Assembly: GCF_016097405.1 (NCBI RefSeq)
Contig: NZ_JAEHGD010000002.1
Location: 321,876 to 385,875, forward strand
From: a methane-oxidizing endosymbiont of Gigantopelta aegis
Lineage (GTDB): Bacteria > Pseudomonadota > Gammaproteobacteria > Methylococcales > Methylomonadaceae
DNA length: 64,000 nucleotides
Reading direction: 5' to 3'
Positions within the stretch are counted from its first letter, which is position 1, and each line of letters opens with the position of its first letter. The position numbers and the translations under genes are program-made. The notes below the pieces were generated by a model, which saw only the letters and a program-made list of their open reading frames with translations, was not told where the DNA came from and did no database searches. This document shows, in pieces, positions 56,863-64,000 of this stretch.

Positions 56863-57168
56863 TTATTGTATTTTGGAGTGCGCCAATACAAATTGACTGA
56901 CTTTTTTTATAGCCTCATTCGACATGTTAGGAAATTTTGGCATCATGAACGAGCCTTGCTGGATTTGCTGACGAATATAATTGGCATTGGCCTGTTCTTT
57001 TTTCAGGGTGTAAATAATTCCATTTACATTAGATTGATGGCAGTCGCTGCAGACCTGTGCAAAAATTTGCTCGCCAGTGGCGTCAGGGGCTGGGCTATAG
57101 TCATTTTGGTGTGAGCAGGCGCTTAATGCCAGTGGCATGAGTAATAAGCATCGTTTTAAAGGTTTCAT
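56863..57168 (-). CDS. Small lipoprotein cytochrome c
   Basis: 101 residues: signal peptide with lipobox ALSACS, then one class I haem c domain with CSDCH, and a Met in MMPKFPNMSNE as probable axial ligand. It is a periplasmic electron carrier tethered to a membrane. The start overlaps the pyrC' stop by 4 bases, so it is at the end of the pyr operon. Confidence 0.87.
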   Translation of the reverse strand: MKPLKRCLLLMPLALSACSHQNDYSPAPDATGEQIFAQVCSDCHQSNVNGIIYTLKKEQANANYIRQQIQQGSFMMPKFPNMSNEAIKKVSQFVLAHSKIQ

Positions 57169-58448
57169 GCGTTATCCTGATAGATGATGTTTCCGGATTG
57201 AAGGGTATGAGATACTTTACCTTGCAGGGTTTGCTCCCAATAGGGGGTGTTGATTCCAGCACTGTGCCAGGTATCTTTGTTGACTTGCCAGTTTTTGTTT
57301 GGATCAAAAATACAAATGTCGGCGTCCATACCGGGGCTTAGCGAGCCTTTGTCCAGGGAAAAAATAGCGGCCGGCTTGTCGGTTAACAGTGAAATAGCCT
57401 GAGACAGCGACAGGCTATTTTCTGCAACCAGTTGCAGGGTCAATGGCAGCAGGGTTTCCAATGCAGAAATACCGGGTTCAGTTTCGGGTAAAGCGCCGAG
57501 TTTGGCATCCAGGTCATGCGGTTGATGGTCAGAGCAAATCGCCGCTAGACTGTTATTGATAAGTCCTTCCCGTAATGCTGTTTTATCCGCTTGACTCCGA
57601 AACGGAGGAAGCACATGGTAACGACTATCGAATGGTATTAAATCGGTATCGGTCAAATGCAATTGGTGAATGGCAACATCGGCTGTGACGGGCAGTCCTT
57701 CATTTTGCGCCTGTTGGATTTTGTTGACTGCGCCTTGGCAGCTGATCTGGCTGAAATGAACGCAGCAGCCAGTCAGGATGGCCAGTTCCAGCGTTTGCGC
57801 GACAGCGATGGTTTCAGCCGCCGCAGGAATACTAGGTAAACCATATTGACTGGCGATTGCACCTTCGTGGATACAGCCACCCTGGGAAAGGGATGCCTCA
57901 TCTGGTCGTAGCACGAGGGGTAAATCATGGCTAACAGCGTATTCCATTGCATGGCGTAGAATCAGCAGATTTTGTGGTGCACACATGGCATTACTGACAG
58001 CGATGCAGCCCATAGTCTTCAGAGCGTGCATATTGCTGAGTTCTTGACCTTTTAATTGTTTGGTCAGGGCTGCAAAAGGAAATACATTGGGGTAGCCGGC
58101 TTGTTCAGCCTTATCTCGAATGTATTCAACCACCGATGGCGTATCGATAATCGGGCGGGTGTCCGGAGGTAAACACAGGCTAGTGACACCGGCTGCGGCT
58201 GCAGCCTGAGTTTCAGAGCGGATTGAGCCTTTTCGGCTATGTCCCGGTTCGCGTAAGCGTACGCTGAGATCGACAAAGCCCGGGCAGACGATTTTATTGT
58301 GTGCATCAAGGATGATGTCTGCTGTAAAATCTGCCGGCTTCTGGCCGACACTGACGATTTTGCCGGCAGCAATATAAACGGGTAGTAAGTGGTCGATGTG
58401 ATTGGCCGGGTCGATTACACGCCCGTTTTGAATCAGAATTTTACTCAT
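57165..58448 (-). CDS. pyrC': Non-catalytic dihydroorotase-like PyrC' (ATCase-associated)
   Basis: 427 residues of the amidohydrolase fold ([20 protein letters not shown]). The metal-binding HxH of active dihydroorotase is replaced by SxR in that motif, while REPG is kept. Later ligands partly remain (HFSQIS, SDHQPHD). This is the hallmark of the inactive PyrC' that holds PyrB in the dodecameric ATCase of Pseudomonas. A separate active PyrC should exist elsewhere. Overlaps pyrB by 4 bases. Confidence 0.87.
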   Translation of the reverse strand: MSKILIQNGRVIDPANHIDHLLPVYIAAGKIVSVGQKPADFTADIILDAHNKIVCPGFVDLSVRLREPGHSRKGSIRSETQAAAAAGVTSLCLPPDTRPIIDTPSVVEYIRDKAEQAGYPNVFPFAALTKQLKGQELSNMHALKTMGCIAVSNAMCAPQNLLILRHAMEYAVSHDLPLVLRPDEASLSQGGCIHEGAIASQYGLPSIPAAAETIAVAQTLELAILTGCCVHFSQISCQGAVNKIQQAQNEGLPVTADVAIHQLHLTDTDLIPFDSRYHVLPPFRSQADKTALREGLINNSLAAICSDHQPHDLDAKLGALPETEPGISALETLLPLTLQLVAENSLSLSQAISLLTDKPAAIFSLDKGSLSPGMDADICIFDPNKNWQVNKDTWHSAGINTPYWEQTLQGKVSHTLQSGNIIYQDNA

Positions 58449-59413
58449 GCCACAGGCTCCGTGCTTTGTTGTAACACCATTGACATAATCGCCATGCGAA
58501 TGGCCACACCGTTAGTGACTTGTCGTAGAATGACCGACTGCGGGCCATCAGCAACGGTTGAGTCAATTTCAACACCACGATTGATGGGGCCCGGGTGCAT
58601 GACGATTGCGTCCGGTTTGGCGCAGGCCAGCTTTTTTTGTGTTAAACCATAGCATTTGAAAAACTCGCTTTCACTGGGCAACAAAGCCGAGGTCATGCGT
58701 TCTTTTTGCAGACGCAGCATGATGATGACGTCAATATCCTTAAGCCCTTGTTCCATATCATGCAGGGCCGTCACATCGAGGCTTTCAATCTGGGCGGGTA
58801 ACAGGGTTTTGGGTGCGATAACGCGGACTTCCTGGGCGCCTAACGTATTCAGGGCTTGTATTTGCGAACGCGCAACGCGGGAGTGACGAATATCGCCGAT
58901 AATGGCGACTTTTAAACGTGTAAAATCTTTTTTATGCTGGCGGATTGTCAACATATCCAACATGGCCTGAGTTGGATGGGCGTGCTGCCCATCGCCTGCA
59001 TTGATGACGCTGATATGCGGCGCACTGTGTTGGGCAATGAAATGGGCGGCGCCGCTGATGGCATGACGCACGACAAACATATCGACATGCATCGCCTCCA
59101 GGTTTCGAATGGTGTCTAGCAGGCTTTCGCCTTTTGATGTGGCTGAGGTAGCGATATTGATATTCAGAACATCGGCGGATAGGCGTGAAGCGGCCAGTTC
59201 AAATGTGGTTCGTGTACGGGTGCTGTTTTCAAAGAACAGGTTGACGATGGTTTTACCGCGCAATAGCGGGACTTTTTTAACCGCTTGTCCGGTAATGCCG
59301 GCAAAGGATTCAGCAGTATCCAGGATTTCGGTCAATAGGGCTTTGCTCAAGCCTTCAATGCTTAAAAAATGTTTTAATTTTCCATGGGCATTCAGTTGCA
59401 ATGCGCTGTTCAT
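58445..59413 (-). CDS. pyrB: Aspartate carbamoyltransferase catalytic chain
   Basis: 322 residues: the carbamoyl-phosphate loop [16 protein letters not shown] (STRTR), [47 protein letters not shown] and [12 protein letters not shown]. It commits carbamoyl phosphate and aspartate to pyrimidine synthesis. With pyrC' it is a class A ATCase as in Pseudomonas. pyrR lies 1 base upstream. Confidence 0.95.
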   Translation of the reverse strand: MNSALQLNAHGKLKHFLSIEGLSKALLTEILDTAESFAGITGQAVKKVPLLRGKTIVNLFFENSTRTRTTFELAASRLSADVLNINIATSATSKGESLLDTIRNLEAMHVDMFVVRHAISGAAHFIAQHSAPHISVINAGDGQHAHPTQAMLDMLTIRQHKKDFTRLKVAIIGDIRHSRVARSQIQALNTLGAQEVRVIAPKTLLPAQIESLDVTALHDMEQGLKDIDVIIMLRLQKERMTSALLPSESEFFKCYGLTQKKLACAKPDAIVMHPGPINRGVEIDSTVADGPQSVILRQVTNGVAIRMAIMSMVLQQSTEPVA

Positions 59414-59414
59414 A

Positions 59415-59933
59415 TTAGGCGGCCTGGTTGACGGTTTGAATATGGATGCCTAATGGCTCAGGACCTGTCAGTTTAATACGTTGGCCGGGTTGCAGGGTGA
59501 TTTGAGTGCCGGCACAGTCCGGCCGCAGGGGTATTTGACGGCCATCGCGTTCAATCAAAACGGCCAATACAACTTGGTTTGGGCGGCCATAATCGAACAG
59601 TTCGTTCAGCGCTGCACGTACTGTACGACCGGTATAAAATACATCATCGATTAAAATAATATCACGGCCTTCCAGATGGGGCGGCAATTGACTCGGTTTG
59701 ATTTGAGGGTGCATGCCAATCTGGGAGAAGTCGTCGCGGTAAAATGAAATATCCATGCTGTAAAGCGGTTCCTGCATGGCCAGCCTTTGATGCATCGCTT
59801 GCGCGATCCAGACGCCACCTGTCTGAATGCCGATGATGATCGGATTGTTTAAATGACGTTGTTCGATTTGTTGTTGAATGCTGGCATGTAAATTATCCAG
59901 CAGTTGAGGAATATCGTTATCGGTTAGTGTCAT
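59415..59933 (-). CDS. pyrR: PyrR, uracil phosphoribosyltransferase / pyr regulator
   Basis: 172 residues with the PRPP-binding motif [36 protein letters not shown]-like flap and [14 protein letters not shown]. In Bacillus PyrR regulates by RNA attenuation; in Pseudomonas-type operons it regulates or salvages uracil. Overlaps ruvX by 17 bases. Confidence 0.93.
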   Translation of the reverse strand: MTLTDNDIPQLLDNLHASIQQQIEQRHLNNPIIIGIQTGGVWIAQAMHQRLAMQEPLYSMDISFYRDDFSQIGMHPQIKPSQLPPHLEGRDIILIDDVFYTGRTVRAALNELFDYGRPNQVVLAVLIERDGRQIPLRPDCAGTQITLQPGQRIKLTGPEPLGIHIQTVNQAA

Positions 59934-60387
59934 ATTGCTCTGTGTGATTGTTCAGCCAGCTTTGTAAAATAAGTTGAGCGGCCAGTTGATCCTGTACTTC
60001 CCATAGTTTACCAGCTTTAAGCTGTAATTCATCATACAGCAGTTGTTTTGCCTCAAAGGTGCTGAAAGCTTCATCCATTTGATAAACCGGACGTTGATAA
60101 CGGCCTTCCAGTTGACGACAAAATTTGCGGATTCTAGGTGTGATTGGGTTGTCGCTGCCATCGTCTTGTGTTGACAGGCCGACGACAAAGCCTGCAGGCT
60201 GCCATTGTTCGATCAAATGGGTGATTTTTTGCCAGTCAGGCTGTTGGTTGTGGGAACGTATGGTTTGCAATGGGCTGGCGATGCCGGTGCTGGTTTGGCC
60301 GATGGCAACGCCAATCTTTTTGTTGCCGAAATCAAAAGCAAGCAAGGTATCGGCGTTATGTCGGGCCAACGGGTCTTTGTTAGGCAT
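59917..60387 (-). CDS. ruvX: Pre-16S rRNA nuclease / Holliday junction resolvase-like RuvX
   Basis: 156 residues of the YqgF fold: LLAFDFGNKKIGVAIGQ with the first Asp, FVVGLSTQDDGSDNP, and DEAFSTFEAKQLL with a second acidic site. It matures the 5' end of 16S rRNA. It overlaps yqgE upstream by 8 bases and pyrR downstream. Confidence 0.94.
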   Translation of the reverse strand: MPNKDPLARHNADTLLAFDFGNKKIGVAIGQTSTGIASPLQTIRSHNQQPDWQKITHLIEQWQPAGFVVGLSTQDDGSDNPITPRIRKFCRQLEGRYQRPVYQMDEAFSTFEAKQLLYDELQLKAGKLWEVQDQLAAQLILQSWLNNHTEQYDTNR

Positions 60388-60940
60388 GGCCGGCAGGCGT
60401 GGTCAGCGTGCTAATATCCACACCGAGCTTGCTGGCGGCGGCAATCCAGCGTTGTTTAGCCGGAAGATCGAATAAAATCCCGGCATCGTAATCGGTGTTC
60501 AGCCAGGCGTTATCAGCCATTTCTTTTTCGAGTTGTCCTTCACCCCAGCCAGCATAACCTAAGGCCACCAAATACTTTTTAGGGCCTTCATCTGCGGCGA
60601 TGGCCTCGAGAATGTCACGGGAACTCGTCAGATAGGTTTCATCGGACACTTGGACGGTCGCATCCCAGGTGTTCGGGCCGGTATGGATGATAAAGCCACG
60701 TTCTTGTTGTACCGGGCCGCCGGCATAAACCGGTGTGTTAGCGATGGCTTCAGATTCTGTTTTGATGTCCATTTGTCCTAAGATCATCTCTAGTGTCAGA
60801 CCTGAAGGACGGTTGAAAACGATGCCTAGGGCGCCTTCTTCATTATGCTGACACAAATAGGTGACGGTATGTGAGAAATTAGTGTCAGCCAATAGCGGCA
60901 TGGCGATTAAAAATTGATGATTTAAAAAGTCTTGAGTCAT
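60380..60940 (-). CDS. yqgE: YqgE/AlgH family protein
   Basis: 186 residues: FLIAMPLLADTNFSHTVTYLCQHNEEGALGIVFNRPSGLTL (seen as MPLLADTNFS and GALGIVFNRP), AGGPVQQERGFIIH and the C-terminal VALGYAGWGEGQLEKEM, the UPF0301 family signature. In Pseudomonas AlgH affects alginate synthesis; biochemical role unknown. Part of the gshB-to-pyrC' operon. Confidence 0.93.
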   Translation of the reverse strand: MTQDFLNHQFLIAMPLLADTNFSHTVTYLCQHNEEGALGIVFNRPSGLTLEMILGQMDIKTESEAIANTPVYAGGPVQQERGFIIHTGPNTWDATVQVSDETYLTSSRDILEAIAADEGPKKYLVALGYAGWGEGQLEKEMADNAWLNTDYDAGILFDLPAKQRWIAAASKLGVDISTLTTPAGHA

Positions 60941-60942
60941 AA

Positions 60943-61809
60943 TCAGCGTGTGGTTATACCGGATTCATCAGAAAATTTCCAAACCCTGCGGATGACCAGG
61001 ATATCGACTTCCTGGAGCAATTCGGCGGGGAGCTCAGCAAAAGGTGCGCTCAGGCGTACAATGCGTTTAGCGGCATCATCCAGCGCCTTGATACCTGACG
61101 ACTTAGTGATGCGCATACTATAAATTGTCCCATCGGGATTGATACCCACATCCATGGTTAGCGTGCCGGAAAAGCCTTGTTGGCGGGCAATTTCAGGATA
61201 GTTCAGGTTACCGGTTCTTTCAACCTTGTTTTCCCAGTCTTTCATATATTGCGCTGCGACATAGCGATGTGTACTCAGTTGATTGATGAATTTCATCCGG
61301 TTGAATTCGGCACCCTGCTGACTGTGGCGGATGCGTTCACCCAGTTGTGCAATCTGATGGCGTAACATTTTGGCATCCAGTTTTTTTTGTACGGGTTTAT
61401 GTTTAGGTGTCTGTTTGTCTTTTTGAATGATTCGAACGCTTTTAGCCTGAGTGGATATCAGTTTTTTATTTGAGGCTTGTTTCGATTGCGTTGCCTTGCT
61501 GGCGTTTTGGCGTTTCTGGGTATTGCCGCGAGCTGGAATCTTTTGTTGTTTTGGTGTCGGTTTTTGTGCCTTTCGGCCGCCGCCCATCTGATTATCCTGG
61601 GCCAGAAACTTTGCCTTTTTAGGCGCTTTAGCGGCCGGCATATTGGACAAGGTGACCTCGATGGATTTGCGGATTTTATGCTGCTGTGGCAGTTTGAAAT
61701 TAAGGCCTAACAAAATGACGACATGAATAACCGCCGCGATGAACAAGGCAACTAACAGGGTGTCGCTATGGGAGGTTGGCGAAGGAGAGGGGTAGAAAAA
61801 CGACTTCAT
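60943..61809 (-). CDS. tonB: TonB-family energy transducer
   Basis: About 288 residues from ATG 61809: one N-terminal membrane helix (TLLVALFIAAVIHVVILLGL), a Lys/Gln-rich periplasmic linker (about 70-165), a short coiled coil (HQIAQLGERIRHSQQ), and a TonB C-terminal domain (NYPEIARQQGFSGTLTMDVGINPDG is the core, seen as FSGTLTMDVGINPDG and ALDDAAKRIVRL). Couples the proton motive force to outer-membrane receptors. The gshB-tonB junction overlaps (ATGA), which sets the start. Confidence 0.88.
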   Translation of the reverse strand: MKSFFYPSPSPTSHSDTLLVALFIAAVIHVVILLGLNFKLPQQHKIRKSIEVTLSNMPAAKAPKKAKFLAQDNQMGGGRKAQKPTPKQQKIPARGNTQKRQNASKATQSKQASNKKLISTQAKSVRIIQKDKQTPKHKPVQKKLDAKMLRHQIAQLGERIRHSQQGAEFNRMKFINQLSTHRYVAAQYMKDWENKVERTGNLNYPEIARQQGFSGTLTMDVGINPDGTIYSMRITKSSGIKALDDAAKRIVRLSAPFAELPAELLQEVDILVIRRVWKFSDESGITTR

Positions 61810-62753
61810 GATAATTTTTGTTCGATACAATCCATCAATAGGGCGCTGATATTGAGTCCAAATTGCCGATCAAGTTCCTGCACGCAGGTTGGGCTGGTGA
61901 CGTTTATTTCGGTCAGGTAATTGCCAATCACATCAATGCCGACAAATAACAAACCTTTTTCTTTGAGTGTCGGACCGACCTGGTTGGCAATCCATAAATC
62001 TCTTTTCGTCAGTTCACGACCTTGCGCCCGGCCGCCGGCCGCTAAGTTGCCGCGCGACTCGCCTTGCGCCGGAATGCGGGCGAGGGCATAGGGGACTGCT
62101 TCACCATCAATCAGCAAAATACGTTTGTCGCCATCTTTGATTTCAGGCAAATACTGTTGTGCCATGATGAAGCGCTGGCCATGATGGGTCATGGTTTCCA
62201 GAATGACGCTAAGGTTTGGGTCATTTTCGCGAATATGGAAAATAGATGCGCCGCCCATGCCGTCTAGTGGTTTTAAAATGATTTCCCCATGTTGAGCCAG
62301 AAATTGGCGAATACGATGGGCTTCGCGTGTGACTTGCGTGCTGGCGCAGCACTCAGGAAACCAGGCCGTGAACAGTTTTTCATTGGCGTCACGTAAGGAC
62401 TGGGGTTTGTTGACGACCAGCACCCCTTGTTTTTCTGCCTGTTCCAGTAAATAGGTTGCGTAGATATACTCCAGATCAAAAGGGGGGTCTTTACGCATAA
62501 TGATGACATCCAGATCAGCCAGCGGTATGTCCTGCTCACCGTTGAAGCTAAACCAGTGTTCTGGGTTGCGTTCAACTGTTACGTTGCGGGTTCTGGCATA
62601 AGCCTTGCCATCGAGCAGATACAAGTCATTCAGTTCCATATAATGGAGCGACCAGCCACGCGCTTGCGCTTCCAATAACATCGCAAAACTGGTGTCTTTT
62701 TTTATATTGATGGATTGAATGGGGTCCATTACCATGCCAAATTTAAGCGTCAT
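61806..62753 (-). CDS. gshB: Glutathione synthetase
   Basis: About 315 residues from ATG 62753 (MTLKFGMVMDPIQSINIKKD). ATP-grasp fold: VIIMRKDPPFDLEYIYATYLL, LKPLDGMGGASIFHI, GDKRILLIDGEAVPYALARIP and the C-terminal GIDVIGNYLTEINVTSPTC. It adds glycine to gamma-glutamylcysteine. The in-frame sequence upstream to 62891 is not family-like. First gene of the long minus-strand operon to the cytochrome c gene. Confidence 0.94.
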   Translation of the reverse strand: MTLKFGMVMDPIQSINIKKDTSFAMLLEAQARGWSLHYMELNDLYLLDGKAYARTRNVTVERNPEHWFSFNGEQDIPLADLDVIIMRKDPPFDLEYIYATYLLEQAEKQGVLVVNKPQSLRDANEKLFTAWFPECCASTQVTREAHRIRQFLAQHGEIILKPLDGMGGASIFHIRENDPNLSVILETMTHHGQRFIMAQQYLPEIKDGDKRILLIDGEAVPYALARIPAQGESRGNLAAGGRAQGRELTKRDLWIANQVGPTLKEKGLLFVGIDVIGNYLTEINVTSPTCVQELDRQFGLNISALLMDCIEQKLS

Positions 62754-62819
62754 CGCAGATTTCCGTAGGTTTGTGAGTGTTTTTAGCCGTATTCTAACAA
62801 ATTTATTTAGGTTTTTGTG

Positions 62820-62848
62820 TTTACCTTTGATGCTTTTTTTGGTATAAA
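62820..62848 (+). promoter_or_regulatory. Predicted sigma-70 promoter of rpmB-rpmG
   Basis: TTTACC and TATAAA are 17 bases apart. The predicted start is about 35 bases before the rpmB ATG, and AGAGG lies in the leader. It is divergent from gshB. Confidence 0.65.
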
Positions 62849-62889
62849 AGCGGGCTAACTTTTGAATAAGGCACGCACAAGAGGTAATC

Positions 62890-63126
62890 ATGTCCAGAGT
62901 ATGTCAAGTGACGGGTAAACGGCCTGTTACCGGAAACAATGTTTCTCACGCACACAATAAAACCAGAAGGCGCTTCAATCCCAATCTTCATCATCATAAA
63001 TTTTGGGTAGAAAGCGAGAACCGCTGGGTTCGTTTGCGCGTTTCTACCAAAGGAATGCGTATTATCGATAAAAAAGGTATCGATACCGTATTGGCCGAGC
63101 TGCGCAAACGCGGCGAAAAATTCTGA
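62890..63126 (+). CDS. rpmB: 50S ribosomal protein L28
   Basis: 78 residues: [27 protein letters not shown] (seen as [13 protein letters not shown]), [19 protein letters not shown], and the terminus [17 protein letters not shown]28 with its usual bacterial length. An AGAGG site precedes the ATG. rpmG follows 15 bases on, the conserved pair. Confidence 0.96.
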   Translation: MSRVCQVTGKRPVTGNNVSHAHNKTRRRFNPNLHHHKFWVESENRWVRLRVSTKGMRIIDKKGIDTVLAELRKRGEKF

Positions 63127-63141
63127 TAAGAGGGTTGAAAT

Positions 63142-63297
63142 ATGCGCGATAAAATAAAATTAGTATCGAGTGCCGGAACCGGTCACTTTTATACGACGAC
63201 AAAAAACAAAAGAACCATGCCGGAAAAAATGGAAATCAAAAAATATGATCCGGTTGTTCGTAAGCATGTGATGTACAAGGAAGCTAAAATCAAATAA
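63142..63297 (+). CDS. rpmG: 50S ribosomal protein L33
   Basis: 51 residues: [51 protein letters not shown]. Typical L33 of the Cys-free type, so it does not bind zinc. AGAGGG precedes the ATG. In an operon with rpmB, ending in a strong terminator. Confidence 0.95.
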   Translation: MRDKIKLVSSAGTGHFYTTTKNKRTMPEKMEIKKYDPVVRKHVMYKEAKIK

Positions 63298-63340
63298 TTA
63301 TTCCGATTTGATTTTATCCGGCCGGCTTTATTGACTGGCC

Positions 63341-63376
63341 ACATAAAAAACCCGCTGTATGGCGGGTTTTTTATGT
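63341..63376. terminator. Bidirectional terminator between rpmG and pilU
   Basis: ACATAAAAAACCCGC and GCGGGTTTTTTATGT form a nearly perfect 15-bp arm pair around a short loop, with A runs on one side and T runs on the other, so it terminates transcripts from both rpmG and pilU. Confidence 0.9.
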
Positions 63377-63388
63377 GTTAAAGGGAGG

Positions 63389-64000
63389 TTAAAGATCTTC
63401 TTCAGGTGCATTTTCATCATCTTCCTCTTCTTCTTTTTCTTCCAAAGCCAGGCTATCAAGGCGAGGGCTTTTAGTACCGGCTGCTGCACCTTTGCCTTCA
63501 CTGAGGCTGATTTTCAGTTTGAGATTGTTCGGTGAGTCCGAATTTCTTAACGCCTCTTCCAAAGAAATAATACCGGATTTGTATAATTTCAGTAAATGGC
63601 TGTCGAAGGTTTGCATACCGACGTTTTCCGATTTTTCCATCGCTTCTTTAATGGCATGAATTTCGCCTTTATGAATCAGGTCTTTCACCAGTTGCGTGCC
63701 GAGCAATATTTCAAAGGCAGCGGTGCGTTTGCCATCAAGCGTAGGCACTAAGCGTTGAGAGATAAAGGCCTGCAGGTTGAGTGAAAGGTCAAGCAGCAGT
63801 TGATTGCGGCGTTCTTCAGGGAAAAAATTGATAATTCGATCCAGTGCTTGGTTGGCATTGTTGGCATGTAGGGTTGATAAGCACAGATGGCCAGTTTCGG
63901 CAAAGGCAAGGGCGTGTTCCATGGTCTCCTGCGTGCGAATTTCACCAATCAGAATCACGTCGGGCGCCTGGCGTAATGTGTTTTCCAGAGCGTCTTCGTA
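63389..64000 (-). CDS. pilU: PilU-type twitching motility ATPase (5' part outside window)
   Basis: The last 203 codons of a PilT-family ATPase: LRQAPDVILIGEIRTQETMEHALAFAETG holds the Walker B/Asp box (seen as VILIGEIRTQETMEHA), HLCLSTLHANNANQALDRI the His box, FFPEERRNQLLLDLS, and AAFEILLGT. The acidic C-terminal tail (EEKEEEEDDENAPEED) and FFPEERR favour PilU over PilT. It powers pilus retraction. The N-terminal half is beyond the window. Confidence 0.88.
   Translation of the reverse strand, partial: YEDALENTLRQAPDVILIGEIRTQETMEHALAFAETGHLCLSTLHANNANQALDRIINFFPEERRNQLLLDLSLNLQAFISQRLVPTLDGKRTAAFEILLGTQLVKDLIHKGEIHAIKEAMEKSENVGMQTFDSHLLKLYKSGIISLEEALRNSDSPNNLKLKISLSEGKGAAAGTKSPRLDSLALEEKEEEEDDENAPEEDL

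Overview
The window looks like the chromosome of a Gram-negative gammaproteobacterium of moderate GC. It carries nlpD-rpoS, sspA-sspB, the type IV pilus genes pilS-pilR and pilU, orn, slyX, and the Pseudomonas-type block gshB-tonB-yqgE-ruvX-pyrR-pyrB-pyrC'. A methanethiol oxidase cluster points to one-carbon or sulfur metabolism, so a methanotroph-like (Methylococcales) or related lineage is my best guess. That lineage is inference; no 16S rRNA or methane monooxygenase gene is present.

Layout. 1-15 kb: a MobB-MoeA fusion, a DnaJ-domain membrane protein, nlpD-rpoS, pyrF, an AEC permease, cinA, a uup gene broken by an insertion sequence, a YhiN-type flavoprotein, ytoQ, DUF1820, sspA-sspB and thiD-thiE. 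14.8-19.8 kb: tRNA-Gly/Cys/Gly, tRNA-Lys, serS, a fused tandem CrcB fluoride channel with DUF190, and orn. 19.9-27.9 kb: an M48 protease, rsgA, recJ, a vanZ broken by a stop codon, a lipoprotein hydrolase, an HMA metal-binding protein and the stump of slyX. 27.9-32.8 kb: a nest of transposons in which an IS903-group remnant, an IS3-family element, two IS5-family (IS427-like) copies and an IS630-family element lie end to end or inside one another; on the far side is a truncated PA14/cadherin-like surface protein. 34.5-41 kb: an AlbA_2-domain membrane protein, marC, then a TetR regulator, a DUF4242 protein, a periplasmic SBP56-type methanethiol oxidase and a single-chain Sco/di-haem peroxidase fusion. 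41-50.8 kb: trhP, an orphan efflux adaptor, a SemiSWEET protein, nadE, sucCD and pilS-pilR. 50.8-57.2 kb: a 1540-residue protein joining an NCS1-type permease domain to PAS, GAF, PAS, GGDEF and EAL domains; a repeat protein with five TRVxxYL motifs; and a small lipoprotein cytochrome c. 57-64 kb: the pyr operon, gshB, rpmB-rpmG and the 3' part of pilU.

Five copies of one roughly 852-bp IS5-family element (12-bp terminal repeat GGGGCTGTTGCC, TA duplications) are present. Two are intact. Three carry small indels, one of them also two larger deletions. Between them they broke uup, a small membrane-protein ORF and an IS3 element, so the lineage is under active insertion pressure. The most interesting candidates are the permease-linked cyclic-di-GMP protein, the methanethiol oxidase operon with its fused maturation/peroxidase protein and a matching operator at two promoters, the 4+3-helix fused fluoride channel, and the TRVxxYL repeat protein.
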